In this document: one piece after another, positions 7,965-16,635 of the stretch | Numbering within the stretch: position 1 is the first letter of the stretch | Layout of the letters: each line of letters opens with the position of its first letter | Assembly (NCBI GenBank): GCA_025210455.1 | Contig: JAOARQ010000061.1 | Coordinates: forward strand, 1 to 64,000 | Length of the DNA: 64,000 bases | DNA from: Pelagimonas sp. | Lineage (GTDB): Bacteria > Pseudomonadota > Alphaproteobacteria > Rhodobacterales > Rhodobacteraceae | Direction of reading: 5' to 3' | Notes under the pieces: generated by a model | Seen by the model: only the letters and a program-made list of their open reading frames with translations | What the model was told of the DNA's origin: nothing | Database searches by the model: none | Position numbers and translations under genes: made by a program

Positions 7965-8492
7965 TCAGTTGTTGTCGTCGTGATCGTGGCCGCCTTTGCG
8001 CTTGCCACCCCATTTGCCGCGCATCTCTTTGCGGGCGGCTTCGGCTTCTTCTTTGGTGATGACACCGTCTTCATTGGTGTCGAGCTTTGCGAACATCTTG
8101 TCTGCGCGTTTGTCAGAGGAGGCAGCTGCTTCGGCTTCGGCGGCGCTGATCTTGCCGTCGTTATCGGTGTCGGTGCGTTCGATCATCTTGGCGATGCGGC
8201 GCTCCATCTTTTTGGCCGCCCGGTCTGCGTGTTGCTTTTGAGCATGGGCTTTCAGCTCATCTGCGGTCAGAAAACCATCGCTGTCGGCATCTGCATCGGT
8301 GAACCGCTTGGCTTTGGCCTGTGCCACTTCTTCCTTGGTGATCTGGCCGTCTTTGTTCAGATCCATCTGTTCAAACATCATGGCGCCGCCGCGCGGGCCT
8401 TTGCCGCCATGTTTGCCCTCAGCCGAAGCCATGCCCGCCAGACCCAAAGCCAGAGCCACTGCACCTGTGATCATCAAAACCGGTTTCTTCAT
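7965..8492 (-). CDS. Secreted four-EF-hand calcium-binding protein
   Basis: A 175-aa protein with a signal peptide (MKKPVLMITGAVALALGLAGMASA) and four EF-hand loops at about residues 44-55, 68-79, 108-119 and 138-149, all with the D-x-D/N-x-D-G pattern and a terminal Glu. It should bind calcium in the periplasm or outside. Start 8492 is chosen for the signal peptide and the AAGGA upstream; the longer in-frame reading is not credible. A membership in the ECF sigma regulon is plausible from position only. Confidence 0.9.
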   Translation of the reverse strand: MKKPVLMITGAVALALGLAGMASAEGKHGGKGPRGGAMMFEQMDLNKDGQITKEEVAQAKAKRFTDADADSDGFLTADELKAHAQKQHADRAAKKMERRIAKMIERTDTDNDGKISAAEAEAAASSDKRADKMFAKLDTNEDGVITKEEAEAARKEMRGKWGGKRKGGHDHDDNN

Positions 8493-8745
8493 TGCAAGGT
8501 CCTTTCTGCTTGCGTTTCCTTGTGTCCCGCCCTGTGTTGGGCGTTGATGCAGGCTTTTACGGAGGGCGATGAAAGTCCCGTCGGTGATTTTGTAAAAAAG
8601 TGGCTCACGCCGGATCACGCAAACGTGAGCGGCAATGTGATCGGTAACAGAAAATGTGACATCCAGACGCAAGGACGTTTTGGACCCTTCCAAGATGAAG
8701 GGTGAAAGCGCATCAATACGCCTGCGCGCCGAGGACGAGGAAACC

Positions 8746-9174
8746 ATGAGCGAAGAGATCGAAGAACGAGAAACATGGCCCGCGGTCTGGAAGGGCTGGC
8801 GTAGGCGCTGCCCGAACTGCGGCTCGGGGCCGATGATGTCTGGATACCTCAAAGTGCGTGACACATGCCCGGTCTGCCGGGAAGAATTGCACCATCACCG
8901 TGCGGATGACGGCCCGGCCTATGTGACCATTTTGCTGGTGGGCCACCTGATGGCGATCCTGATGCATGTGACTTTTGTGATCTACCGTCCCGAACCTTTG
9001 ACAATGGCGACCGTCTTTACGGTTGGCTGCGTTGGCTTGTCGCTTTATCTTCTGCCCAGATTGAAAGGGGCTATTGTTGCGTTCCAATGGGCGCGCGGCA
9101 TGCATGGGTTTGAGCTTTCAAGCCAGATGACAAAGGGGCAAAATGCAGACAACGGACAGCAAACCTCGGGATAA
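8746..9174 (+). CDS. DUF983 family membrane protein
   Basis: A 142-aa protein with a cytosolic zinc-ribbon-like N terminus (RRCPNCGSG and TCPVC, two CxxC pairs), then two hydrophobic segments (about 65-85 and 92-110). This is the DUF983 family; function is unknown. The ATG at 8746 has GAGG upstream. The 3' end overlaps the Nudix gene by 32 bp, so the two are probably co-expressed. Confidence 0.85.
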   Translation: MSEEIEERETWPAVWKGWRRRCPNCGSGPMMSGYLKVRDTCPVCREELHHHRADDGPAYVTILLVGHLMAILMHVTFVIYRPEPLTMATVFTVGCVGLSLYLLPRLKGAIVAFQWARGMHGFELSSQMTKGQNADNGQQTSG

Positions 9175-9859
9175 AACGGCAATTCGCAATGCCGCGACGG
9201 TGATCGTCATTCGCGATCGCCAGACCCGCCCGCGCGTTCTGATGGGGCAGCGGGGGGCGAAAGCGGCCTTTATGCCCAATAAATTTGTCTTTCCCGGTGG
9301 GGCGGTGGATGCCGCCGATGCAGAGGTGCCACTTGCCGCGCCTCTGCCAGCGCTTTGTGCCGCACGGCTGAACGAGGATTCAGCGCCGGGGCTGGATCAT
9401 GCACTGGCTGTCGCGGCCATTCGCGAGCTTTGGGAAGAGACCGGGCAGATTGTCGGCGCCAAGGGGATCTGGCCCGATGCCATTCCGGCTGACTGGCTGC
9501 ATTATGCCGAAACTGGTCATCTGCCTGCTGCGGATGCGATGCAATTTGTCTTTCGTGCGATCACCCCACCTGGGCGGCCACGGCGGTTTGATGCCCGGTT
9601 CTTCCTGCTGGACGCCGAGGCCCTGATGTCTGACCCGGATGATTTCAGCCGCGCCGAGGACGAACTATCGCATCTGCAATGGATTGCGCTGGATGAGGTG
9701 CGCAACTTTGACCTGCCGTTTATTACCGAAGTCGTCCTGGCCGAGGTGACCGCGCGGGTCAGCGATGGGATGCCGCCTGCTTCGGTGCCGTTTTTCCGCA
9801 ATGATGATGAAGCGAGCCTGTTCCTGCGTCTGCATGGGCGGCCGCAAAGTGATGATTAA
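9143..9859 (+). CDS. Nudix (NUDIX) hydrolase
   Basis: The 238-aa protein carries a Nudix box split by a long insert: the FPGGAVD glycines at about residue 50, then AIRELWEETGQIVG at about residue 92, with the REx2EE metal ligands intact. This long-insert type is seen in NUDT19/CoA-type hydrolases, which cleave nucleoside diphosphate-linked compounds; the true substrate is unknown. It overlaps the DUF983 gene and is followed after 3 bp by the alpha/beta hydrolase gene. Confidence 0.88.
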   Translation: MQTTDSKPRDKTAIRNAATVIVIRDRQTRPRVLMGQRGAKAAFMPNKFVFPGGAVDAADAEVPLAAPLPALCAARLNEDSAPGLDHALAVAAIRELWEETGQIVGAKGIWPDAIPADWLHYAETGHLPAADAMQFVFRAITPPGRPRRFDARFFLLDAEALMSDPDDFSRAEDELSHLQWIALDEVRNFDLPFITEVVLAEVTARVSDGMPPASVPFFRNDDEASLFLRLHGRPQSDD

Positions 9860-9862
9860 CTC

Positions 9863-10624
9863 ATGTTGAATGTGATTGAACACGGTACGCCGGGCGGGCG
9901 GCCCTTGGTGATCGTGCATGGCCTGTATGGGTCAGCGCGCAATTGGGGCGTGATTGCCAAACGTCTGTCAGATACGCGGCACGTGGTGGCGGTAGACCAG
10001 CGCAATCACGGCGAAAGCCCCTGGTTCGACAGTCACAGCTATCAGGATATGGCCAGTGATCTGGCCGAGGTGATCAGCGCCTATGGTGGGCAGGCTGATG
10101 TGCTGGGGCACTCTATGGGGGGCAAGGCTGCGATGGTGCTTGCGCTGACGCAGCCGCAGATGGTGCGCTCTTTGATTGTCGCCGATATCGCGCCGGTCAC
10201 CTATACGCACAGTCAGATCCAATATGTAAACGCCATGCGTGGTGTGGATCTGGACCGGGTGAGCAAACGCGCCGATGTTCTGGCGCAGCTCTCTGAAACC
10301 GTTGAAGATAAAACGCTGCAAAGCTTTTTTGCGCAGTCTCTGGATGTGACGACAAAACGCTGGCGGCTGAACCTTGATGTTCTGGCGCAGGAAATGGATA
10401 AGATCTTGGGATTTCCCGATGTTTCCGGCCAGTTCGATGGGGCGACCCTGTTTTTAACCGGTGGGGCCTCTGACTATGTTCTGCCGGAACACCGTCCTCA
10501 GATCCGGGGATTCTTTCCCAAAGCGCGTTTTGTGAAAATGCCAAAGCTGGGGCACTGGCTGCACGCGGAATCACCGCGCGATTTCGAAGCCTCAGTGCGG
10601 GCCTATCTGGATCATATTGGCTGA
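9863..10624 (+). CDS. Alpha/beta-fold hydrolase (YbfF-like esterase)
   Basis: A 253-aa cytosolic protein with the oxyanion HGLYGS motif, a DQRNHGES turn typical of the YbfF/ABHD11 group, the nucleophile elbow GHSMGG (Ser about 93) and a C-terminal catalytic GHWLHAE His. It should hydrolyse an ester or thioester; substrate unknown. It is the last gene of the DUF983-Nudix unit and converges on the LysR gene. Confidence 0.9.
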   Translation: MLNVIEHGTPGGRPLVIVHGLYGSARNWGVIAKRLSDTRHVVAVDQRNHGESPWFDSHSYQDMASDLAEVISAYGGQADVLGHSMGGKAAMVLALTQPQMVRSLIVADIAPVTYTHSQIQYVNAMRGVDLDRVSKRADVLAQLSETVEDKTLQSFFAQSLDVTTKRWRLNLDVLAQEMDKILGFPDVSGQFDGATLFLTGGASDYVLPEHRPQIRGFFPKARFVKMPKLGHWLHAESPRDFEASVRAYLDHIG

Positions 10625-10635
10625 GGCAGAGGCCT

Positions 10636-11601
10636 TTAGTCGTCGAGAATCCGCAGAGTTCCCTGTAACCACGGCAGGGATTTCAACGCCGGCGCCACAA
10701 CCATTTCGTCGATCAACATGCGCGCTGTGCGGGCCAGATCGCGGGGCACCTCATCGGTCCAGTCGCTGGTGGCAAACAGTGAAACGGTGCGTGAAAGCGG
10801 TTCAAAGGGCAGCGGATGGGCTTCGAGTCGGTCGTGCAGACGCGCGGCGCGCATAAAGCCCGTGGGCGTGGTCAGCGTCCAGCCCATGCCCCGTGCGACC
10901 AACGTCATCAGCGAGAGATGCGCACCAATTTCAAAGCGGTTGGGAAAGGTCAGTTTCAACCGTGCCAGATGGGCTTCGACCTGTCCGCCAATCAGCAGAT
11001 CACGATCATGACGCAGGATGGGCAGGGCCTGCATCACCGCTTCGATCCCGCCATGTGTGTCCACCGCACCAATAGGGCAGACAAAGATAAACGGGTCATG
11101 CAAAAGCGGATATTCCTGAACACCTTCAATGGCTTCGTTCATTGACCCCGCAATCGCCATATGCAGTTCCCGTGCCTTGAGCTGGCGGGAAATATGGTGG
11201 CTGGGGGTGGTGGTCAGTTTGAACTGGCACTGCGCCATATTTTCCGCCAGCAGTGTCACCAGCCGGGGTGTCAGATCATTGTCGAAATCGTCGATCACCC
11301 CGAGGTCCATCTTGCGCAGATGGGTAAGGTCCATGACGGTGAGTTCGCTTTGGGCCTGGCGCAGCTGTTGCAGCACGGTTTTGGTGCGTTGCAGGAAATT
11401 GCGGCCTGATGGGGTGAGTTGCATGGGGCGGCGGCCGTGGTCGACCAGATCGACGCCAAGCGCCGCCTCAAGATTGCGCATCTGCTGACTGACGGCGGGC
11501 TGGCTGAGGCCGGTCAGTTTCGAAGCCCCCGCCACCGACCCGGCTTGCGCCAGCGCTTCGAAGACCTCAAGGCCCTTCAGGGTCACCCCTTTGTTCAGCA
11601 T
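10636..11601 (-). CDS. LysR-family transcriptional regulator
   Basis: The 321-aa protein has the N-terminal winged HTH of LysR regulators (LKGLEVFEALAQAGSVAGAS, then LSQPAVSQQMRNLEAALG) and a periplasmic-binding-like effector domain from about residue 95. It should bind DNA as a tetramer in response to a small molecule. Neither neighbour is divergently oriented in a way that identifies its target, so the regulon is unknown. Confidence 0.93.
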   Translation of the reverse strand: MLNKGVTLKGLEVFEALAQAGSVAGASKLTGLSQPAVSQQMRNLEAALGVDLVDHGRRPMQLTPSGRNFLQRTKTVLQQLRQAQSELTVMDLTHLRKMDLGVIDDFDNDLTPRLVTLLAENMAQCQFKLTTTPSHHISRQLKARELHMAIAGSMNEAIEGVQEYPLLHDPFIFVCPIGAVDTHGGIEAVMQALPILRHDRDLLIGGQVEAHLARLKLTFPNRFEIGAHLSLMTLVARGMGWTLTTPTGFMRAARLHDRLEAHPLPFEPLSRTVSLFATSDWTDEVPRDLARTARMLIDEMVVAPALKSLPWLQGTLRILDD

Positions 11602-11639
11602 ATCCTACCCCCGAAACCGGCCTGCAAAGCCTGTCAAAA

Positions 11640-12077
11640 TCACAGACCTTTGCAGGTTTTCTCAGCGGTGCCCGCGAAGGCCTTGTAGCGCTTCCAGAAG
11701 GCTTCGTTGCGTGGATTATCCGATTGTCGCACCACCTGCGCCTGATGTGGGTTCGAAAAGAACGTGGTGGCAAGCCTTTGATCACTATGGGTTAATGTGC
11801 GATTGGCCACGCTTTGCACACAGCCACACAGCCGCCGATTGGCTGCCTTGCGCCCCGCGCCGATACAAGCGCTTGAGATCGGGCCTGCGGCGAAACTATA
11901 GGCCGCGCGGCTGACTTGTTCACCCTGATAGGGGCCCCGTCTGGGGGTGACATAAACGGGTTGGGAAATGGCCCCGCCCGATGGCGGATTGCTGTAAAGC
12001 GCGCGGTTGCGATCCCCGCCGCCCGCACATGCAGAAACGACCATCACGGCCGCCAGAAGTAGTCCGGTTCGCATCAT
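11640..12077 (-). CDS. Conserved lipoprotein of unknown function
   Basis: A 145-aa protein with a lipoprotein signal peptide ending in VVSAC (lipobox Cys at about residue 17). The mature part has four further Cys (in ISSACIG, RLCGCVQSV and KTCKGL) and a Tyr/Arg-rich C terminus. I recall similar small proteins across the Rhodobacteraceae, sometimes labelled arginine transporter without good reason. The start (ATG ATG at 12077/12074) follows CAGGTAAA. An 11-bp repeat array lies about 150 bp upstream. Confidence 0.75.
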   Translation of the reverse strand: MMRTGLLLAAVMVVSACAGGGDRNRALYSNPPSGGAISQPVYVTPRRGPYQGEQVSRAAYSFAAGPISSACIGAGRKAANRRLCGCVQSVANRTLTHSDQRLATTFFSNPHQAQVVRQSDNPRNEAFWKRYKAFAGTAEKTCKGL

Positions 12078-12222
12078 TTTACCTGTCTCTTGCTGTGGAC
12101 CGTGCGGGTTATCCCGTCTGTCTGGCCCTTCGCCCTCGAGGGGTAGTATGACGTGGAAAAGATACCTGTGCAATTGAGGATTGCCCCTGCGCGTTCAATT
12201 GCCAAAGGGGGTGAAACATGGG

Positions 12223-12266
12223 GGGCACAATCCATGCACATCCTATGCACAAAGCATGCGCATGGG
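12223..12266 (+). repeat. Four direct 11-bp repeats (copy A), consensus ATGCACAnnCC
   Basis: The units are GGGCACAATCC, ATGCACATCCT, ATGCACAAAGC and ATGCGCATGGG, in exact 11-bp register. A second array with the same length and register lies at 58273-58316 in inverted orientation; aligned in one direction the two match at 38 of 44 positions. One repeat per helical turn suggests a cooperative protein-binding array on one DNA face. The binding protein is not identified. Confidence 0.8.
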
Positions 12267-12341
12267 GTGTGGGTTTGCTATATTGAGTTGATAGTTACAA
12301 TTTAAATCAACGTTAAGTGGATAGCTTTGGGTAATCACGGA

Positions 12342-12401
12342 GGGCAGTTCCGACCTCGGGAGGTGCAAAGCGCCTCCCATTGGGGGAGGTCGGCGCTGCC
12401 C
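12342..12401. repeat. Nested-hairpin intergenic repeat
   Basis: An outer stem (GGGCAG-TT-CCGACCTC against GAGGTCGG-CG-CTGCCC) encloses an inner hairpin (GGGAGG...CCTCCC). The same outer/inner architecture recurs at 39520-39579, and a related simpler version is at 15707-15748. It resembles REP/BIME-type chromosomal repeats and may also act as a terminator for the 445-aa gene. Confidence 0.6.
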
Positions 12402-12435
12402 GGCCTATCGTCCGGGCGGGGACTTTGGGGAAATA

Positions 12436-13773
12436 TCAGGTGTCCAAAATTTGAGGGAGTGTTGGTGGAGAAGTAGGTTTTGCGCCAGTCGCAAGTTCGC
12501 TTAGTTCTTTGGTCCAATTCAGGATGTTTTCAATCCTTTCGCGCGGACCAAGATCATCTTCGGAAATTACCCAAGCTGATATGGCGATGGCGGACATGCT
12601 CGTGCCGATGACTCTGAGGGCGGGGCCAAACCAGTGGGTTTTCTGGCCGTCTGAATCTGAACGGGCCTGTTGCAGCTCTGCTTCTAGCTGCGCGACGCGT
12701 TTTTGCAAACGACCAATTTCTTCGCGAAGTTGTTGTTCTGATCTCGCGTTGTGACCGTGATTTGTAAGGATGTCTCCGATCCGGTCCAAACAACTCGGGA
12801 TCGCCTCTAGAGGTTTTAGAAGCTCAGGTGTTTCGTTAAACCCGGTCTCACTGCGGAAGACTTCGAACTGCTGGGAAATATTGACTGAGATATGGTTGAC
12901 CGAGGCGGTCACGGATTGCGGATACTGGAACAGATGAGCGACACTGTCAGGTTCGAATTCCGGAGCGTGGGAGGTTTGAGACGCCTGTTCGGATTGCCAT
13001 TGCGCCTCGATTCTGGCGATTTCTTCGGCGACGGCTTTGGGGCCTGCCTTCCAGATCTTATTGGGTATAAGAGCGATACGATGTTGAAGGTCATTTTCAA
13101 TGGGGTGACCAGTGAAAAAGCCCAGATACCAGCGTGTCCAAAATGTCGATTTTGTCGTTTCAGTTTCCAGAAAGCTCAATAGGGCAGCAGGTAGGGTTTG
13201 TTCGCTTTTCCTTGGGTTCGCCTCAGGCAATCTCCACAGTGGTTCTCGAAAAATATTCTTACCCCTCCTGATGGCTTCCATATCCTCTTTGATAATAGGG
13301 ATCAGTATGGCTCTGTGGTCGAATGAGATTCGAGCAGTTGTTTTTGTAACTATGGATCGAAAATGTCGGAAAGAATCGAATGAATCCGCCATTGCGAGTT
13401 CAGCCATTCCAGCGATTTCTCTTGGTTCTAGTTGACCCGTTAGAGATTTCTCCGTGCGCAAGACCGTCATCATAGCTTCTCGCGCGGCTCGCCATGCTTC
13501 CGATGCGGCTTCTGGTGTAGTACCTGCTCTACCTCGACTGGTTTGCGAAACCACGTCTGTGTCGAATTTTGGAGTTTGGGTGTAGCCCACATAAGCTAGC
13601 AAGAGAGATCTGAAGGTGTACAAAAGAACGTGTGGATCATCGCAAAGCGAAGAAAGCGGAGCACCTCGAAAAGCCTGTCGGATTGCGAGAGCCTGTTGAA
13701 ACCTAGGAGGGAGTTCGTCCCTTACTTCGTCGATCAGCTTGTTTACTAATTCAGGTCTCATAAAGATGTGCAA
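12436..13773 (-). CDS. Unrecognised 445-aa protein with coiled coil and one membrane segment
   Basis: I do not recognise a named family. The N-terminal 200 residues are helical. A conserved-looking block at about 218-265 (FWTRWYLGFFTG, then ALIPNKIWKAGPKAVAEEI) resembles a segment I recall from other uncharacterised accessory proteins. A coiled coil follows (about 345-375), then a hydrophobic segment (about 383-403) and a polar C terminus. GC content and codon use are clearly lower than in lepA next door, which suggests acquisition by transfer. ATG 13773 has AGG seven bases upstream; 13761 is the alternative start. Confidence 0.75.
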   Translation of the reverse strand: MHIFMRPELVNKLIDEVRDELPPRFQQALAIRQAFRGAPLSSLCDDPHVLLYTFRSLLLAYVGYTQTPKFDTDVVSQTSRGRAGTTPEAASEAWRAAREAMMTVLRTEKSLTGQLEPREIAGMAELAMADSFDSFRHFRSIVTKTTARISFDHRAILIPIIKEDMEAIRRGKNIFREPLWRLPEANPRKSEQTLPAALLSFLETETTKSTFWTRWYLGFFTGHPIENDLQHRIALIPNKIWKAGPKAVAEEIARIEAQWQSEQASQTSHAPEFEPDSVAHLFQYPQSVTASVNHISVNISQQFEVFRSETGFNETPELLKPLEAIPSCLDRIGDILTNHGHNARSEQQLREEIGRLQKRVAQLEAELQQARSDSDGQKTHWFGPALRVIGTSMSAIAISAWVISEDDLGPRERIENILNWTKELSELATGAKPTSPPTLPQILDT

Positions 13774-13818
13774 CCTATCACTTGACCAAACCCCAGTTTC
13801 GCCCCATATCCCCGGACC

Positions 13819-15621
13819 ATGACACCTCTTGATCGTATCCGCAATTTCTCAATCGTGGCCCACATCGACCATGGGAAATCCACCCTGGCTGACCGGCTGA
13901 TCCAGATGACCGGCACCGTTAAGGAACGGGACATGCAGGCGCAGCTGCTGGACAGTATGGATATTGAGCGTGAGCGCGGCATCACGATCAAGGCCAACAC
14001 GGTGCGCATTGATTACACCGCCAATGACGGGCAGGACTATGTTCTGAACCTGATCGACACCCCCGGACACGTGGACTTTGCCTATGAGGTGTCGCGCTCG
14101 ATGAAGGCGGTTGAGGGATCGCTGCTGGTGGTGGATGCGTCGCAGGGCGTTGAGGCGCAGACGCTGGCGAATGTCTATACTGCGATTGAGGCCGACCACG
14201 AGATCGTGCCGGTGCTGAACAAGGTGGATCTGCCTGCGGCGGAACCTGACCGGGTGGCCGAGCAGATCGAAGATGTGATTGGTATTGACAGCACCGATGC
14301 CTGCCTGATCTCCGCCAAGACCGGCATTGGTATCCCCGATGTTCTGGAGGCGATTGTCACCCGGCTGCCCAGCCCGCATGGCGGTGACATTGATGCGCCG
14401 TTGAAGGCGATGCTGGTGGACAGCTGGTATGACCCGTATTTGGGCGTTGTTGTTCTGGTGCGGATCATGGATGGGCGTCTGAAAAAGGGCGACCAGATCC
14501 GCATGATGCAGACCGGGGCGAAATATGGTGTGGATCGTGTGGGGGTTTTCCGCCCGCAGATGGAAAATGTGGATGAGCTTGGGCCGGGCGAGATTGGCTT
14601 TATCACCGCGTCGATCAAGCAGGTGCGTGACACCAAGGTGGGCGATACGATCACCCATGAAAAGCGTCAGACGCCGGAACCGCTGCCGGGGTTCCAACCG
14701 TCGGTGCCGGTGGTCTTTTGCGGGTTGTTCCCGGTGGATTCGGCTGAATTCGAAGATCTGCGCGATGCGATTGAAAAGCTGTCGCTGAATGATGCGTCGT
14801 TCAGTTCCGAGATGGAGACGTCGGCGGCGCTGGGCTGTGGGTTCCGCTGTGGGTTCCTGGGGCTTTTGCACCTTGAGGTGATCCGCGACCGGATTGAACG
14901 CGAATACAACATTGAGCTGATCACCACCGCGCCGAGCGTGATCTATCACGTCTATATGAAAGACGGCGAGATGGTTGAGTTGCACAATCCGGCGGATATG
15001 CCGGATCCGTCCAAGGTGGATCATCTGCAGGAACCGCGCATCAAGGCGACCATCATGGTGCCGGATGAATATCTGGGTGACGTGCTGAAGCTGTGTCAGG
15101 ACCGCCGGGGCATCCAGCTGGATCTGACCTATGCGGGCACACGGGCGATGGTGGTCTATGATCTGCCGCTTAATGAGGTGGTGTTTGATTTCTACGACCG
15201 TCTGAAATCGGTGACCAAGGGCTATGCGTCGTTTGATTACTCGATGGAGGGCTATCGCGAGGACAATCTGGTCAAGATGTCGATCCTTGTGAACGACGAA
15301 CCGGTGGATGCGCTTTCGACCATGGTGCACCGCGACCGAGCTGAGATGCGCGGGCGGGCGATGTGCGAGAAGCTGAAGGATCTGATCCCGCGCCATATGT
15401 TCAAAATCCCGATTCAGGCGGCGATTGGCGGCAAGGTGATCGCGCGTGAAACCCTGTCAGCGATGCGCAAAGACGTGACGGCCAAGTGTTATGGCGGTGA
15501 CGCGACCCGAAAGAAGAAACTGCTGGAAAAGCAGAAAGCGGGTAAGAAAAAGATGCGCCAGTTCGGGAAGGTGGATATCCCGCAAGAGGCGTTTATTTCA
15601 GCGCTGAAAATGGATGATTGA
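13819..15621 (+). CDS. lepA: Elongation factor 4 (LepA)
   Basis: A full-length, 600-aa LepA GTPase, which acts on ribosomes to aid initiation and back-translocation. G1 is [10 protein letters not shown]3 is DTPGH and G4 is NKVD, followed by EF-G-like domains II, III and V. The LepA-specific C-terminal domain ends with [21 protein letters not shown]. The gene stands alone between the unrecognised 445-aa gene (divergent) and a terminator. Confidence 0.98.
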   Translation: MTPLDRIRNFSIVAHIDHGKSTLADRLIQMTGTVKERDMQAQLLDSMDIERERGITIKANTVRIDYTANDGQDYVLNLIDTPGHVDFAYEVSRSMKAVEGSLLVVDASQGVEAQTLANVYTAIEADHEIVPVLNKVDLPAAEPDRVAEQIEDVIGIDSTDACLISAKTGIGIPDVLEAIVTRLPSPHGGDIDAPLKAMLVDSWYDPYLGVVVLVRIMDGRLKKGDQIRMMQTGAKYGVDRVGVFRPQMENVDELGPGEIGFITASIKQVRDTKVGDTITHEKRQTPEPLPGFQPSVPVVFCGLFPVDSAEFEDLRDAIEKLSLNDASFSSEMETSAALGCGFRCGFLGLLHLEVIRDRIEREYNIELITTAPSVIYHVYMKDGEMVELHNPADMPDPSKVDHLQEPRIKATIMVPDEYLGDVLKLCQDRRGIQLDLTYAGTRAMVVYDLPLNEVVFDFYDRLKSVTKGYASFDYSMEGYREDNLVKMSILVNDEPVDALSTMVHRDRAEMRGRAMCEKLKDLIPRHMFKIPIQAAIGGKVIARETLSAMRKDVTAKCYGGDATRKKKLLEKQKAGKKKMRQFGKVDIPQEAFISALKMDD

Positions 15622-15625
15622 TTTG

Positions 15626-15652
15626 AAACCCCGGCTTTGGCTGGGGTTTTTG
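15626..15652 (+). terminator. Terminator of lepA
   Basis: AAACCCC and GGGGTTTTT pair around GGCTTTGGCT, right after the lepA stop codon, with a T run. Confidence 0.8.
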
Positions 15653-15706
15653 CTTAGATAGACTGATCCTATTGCCGCGGGAAATTTTTGGTCTTGAGGA
15701 TTTCTT

Positions 15707-15748
15707 GGGCGGCAAAGCCGCCCAGCCCCCAACCGCCCATTGGGCAGG
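15707..15748. repeat. GC-rich hairpin repeat related to the nested-hairpin family
   Basis: GGGCGGC-AAA-GCCGCCC forms a perfect 7-bp stem, followed by CAACCGCCCATTGGGCAGGG. The CCCATTGGG segment and the order hairpin-then-ATTGGG are shared with the repeat at 12342-12401. Confidence 0.45.
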
Positions 15749-15885
15749 GATTGTTCTATGTGATCAATTCCAAGGCGTGCGGAAATATATGCCTTGAGAG
15801 GCGGTATTTCTATTTTGGCGGCGGATGGGAAATTTCTGCAGCCCGACCCATGTCAAAGGTTTGAGAATCGGATAGGCTGGTGCGC

Positions 15886-16311
15886 ATGAGTGACGCGAAT
15901 GAACCCAATATGCTGATGCAGTTCGAAACACCAAGATGGACGTTTTTGGGATGGCTCTGGGGTGTTGTTGGATTTCTTGCGGCGACGGCTTATCTTGTGG
16001 GGTGGTATTTTATTTTCGCAGCCCCACTAATTTTGGCATATTTGGTTCTATCGCTCATTATCAGTAGCTTCGCTGAAAGCGCGGAAGTTGCGCTTATCGT
16101 TTTAAGTCCGCTCGCACTCTGGTTTCTCATGTGGCAGGTCTTCTGTTTTGTCGGGCCCGCATGTCTTGAACTGCTTCGTTCAGTGGGACTTTTCCTGCAA
16201 AGAGCACATTGCCTGACGCCGAGTTCGGCCATGGCTGTTGTGAGGCAGCGGCGCGTGTGTGCTTCACATCAGCTATTGAATCTAATGGGGTGGCTATTCA
16301 GGAAAATCTGA
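15886..16311 (+). CDS. Small hydrophobic membrane protein, unknown
   Basis: A 141-aa predicted protein with two or three membrane segments (about residues 20-42, 45-62 and 66-100) and a basic, Cys-containing C terminus. No family is recognised. Its base composition is more AT-rich than the neighbouring housekeeping genes. ATG 15886 is preferred over a GTG 6 bp upstream; the ribosome site is weak. It may be a real accessory gene or a decaying one. Confidence 0.45.
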   Translation: MSDANEPNMLMQFETPRWTFLGWLWGVVGFLAATAYLVGWYFIFAAPLILAYLVLSLIISSFAESAEVALIVLSPLALWFLMWQVFCFVGPACLELLRSVGLFLQRAHCLTPSSAMAVVRQRRVCASHQLLNLMGWLFRKI

Positions 16312-16564
16312 CTGAGCAGTGTTTCAGAACACCGGGAAGATGAGAGCCAATATCCACACCGCCTGAAAAATCCAAACTTTCCTGGGAGGACTGAATATTT
16401 TTGCCTGGCAGGGGTTCAGCTATCAGGGATAGGTATCTTTTCCGCTCGTCTTTGAATTCATCTGAATAATAGTAGAGAAATAAATTCCTTTGCGTAGAAA
16501 TGATCACTGGCAAAAGTAATATGAGATAGTCAATCGGTTGCGGTAGAATGTGAAAAATAGACAT
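16298..16564 (-). CDS. Possible small protein, unknown (doubtful)
   Basis: An 88-aa reading frame with one hydrophobic segment near the N terminus (DYLILLLPVIIS). It overlaps the end of the convergent small membrane gene by 14 bp, has no visible ribosome binding site, and lies in lower-GC DNA. It is the only candidate gene in 16312-16635. Confidence 0.25.
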   Translation of the reverse strand: MSIFHILPQPIDYLILLLPVIISTQRNLFLYYYSDEFKDERKRYLSLIAEPLPGKNIQSSQESLDFSGGVDIGSHLPGVLKHCSVRFS

Positions 16565-16587
16565 AAAGTCACTTTTGCATTTCGATG

Positions 16588-16612
16588 GTAAAAGACACCC
16601 AAAAAGGTGCCT
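16588..16612 (-). terminator. Terminator of bfr
   Basis: On the minus strand, GGCACC-TTTTTG-GGTGTC is followed by TTTT, 24 bp after the bfr stop codon. Confidence 0.65.
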
Positions 16613-16635
16613 TTTTGTTCGCGCTGTGATGCCGT

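Larger units (their letters stand above)
12078..12435. other. Intergenic region carrying two repeat structures
   Basis: This 358-bp stretch lies upstream of the lipoprotein gene and downstream of the 445-aa gene (both minus strand). It contains the four-unit 11-bp repeat array (12223-12266), a small inverted repeat GTTGAT...ATCAAC (12287-12311) within an AT-rich tract, and the nested hairpin repeat at 12342-12401. No gene is evident. Confidence 0.7.

Noticed and set aside
13849-15396. A 515-residue open frame on the minus strand opposite lepA
   Set aside because: It is the complement of a highly conserved gene, His/Arg-rich as expected from antisense of GC-rich codons, and shows no family features.
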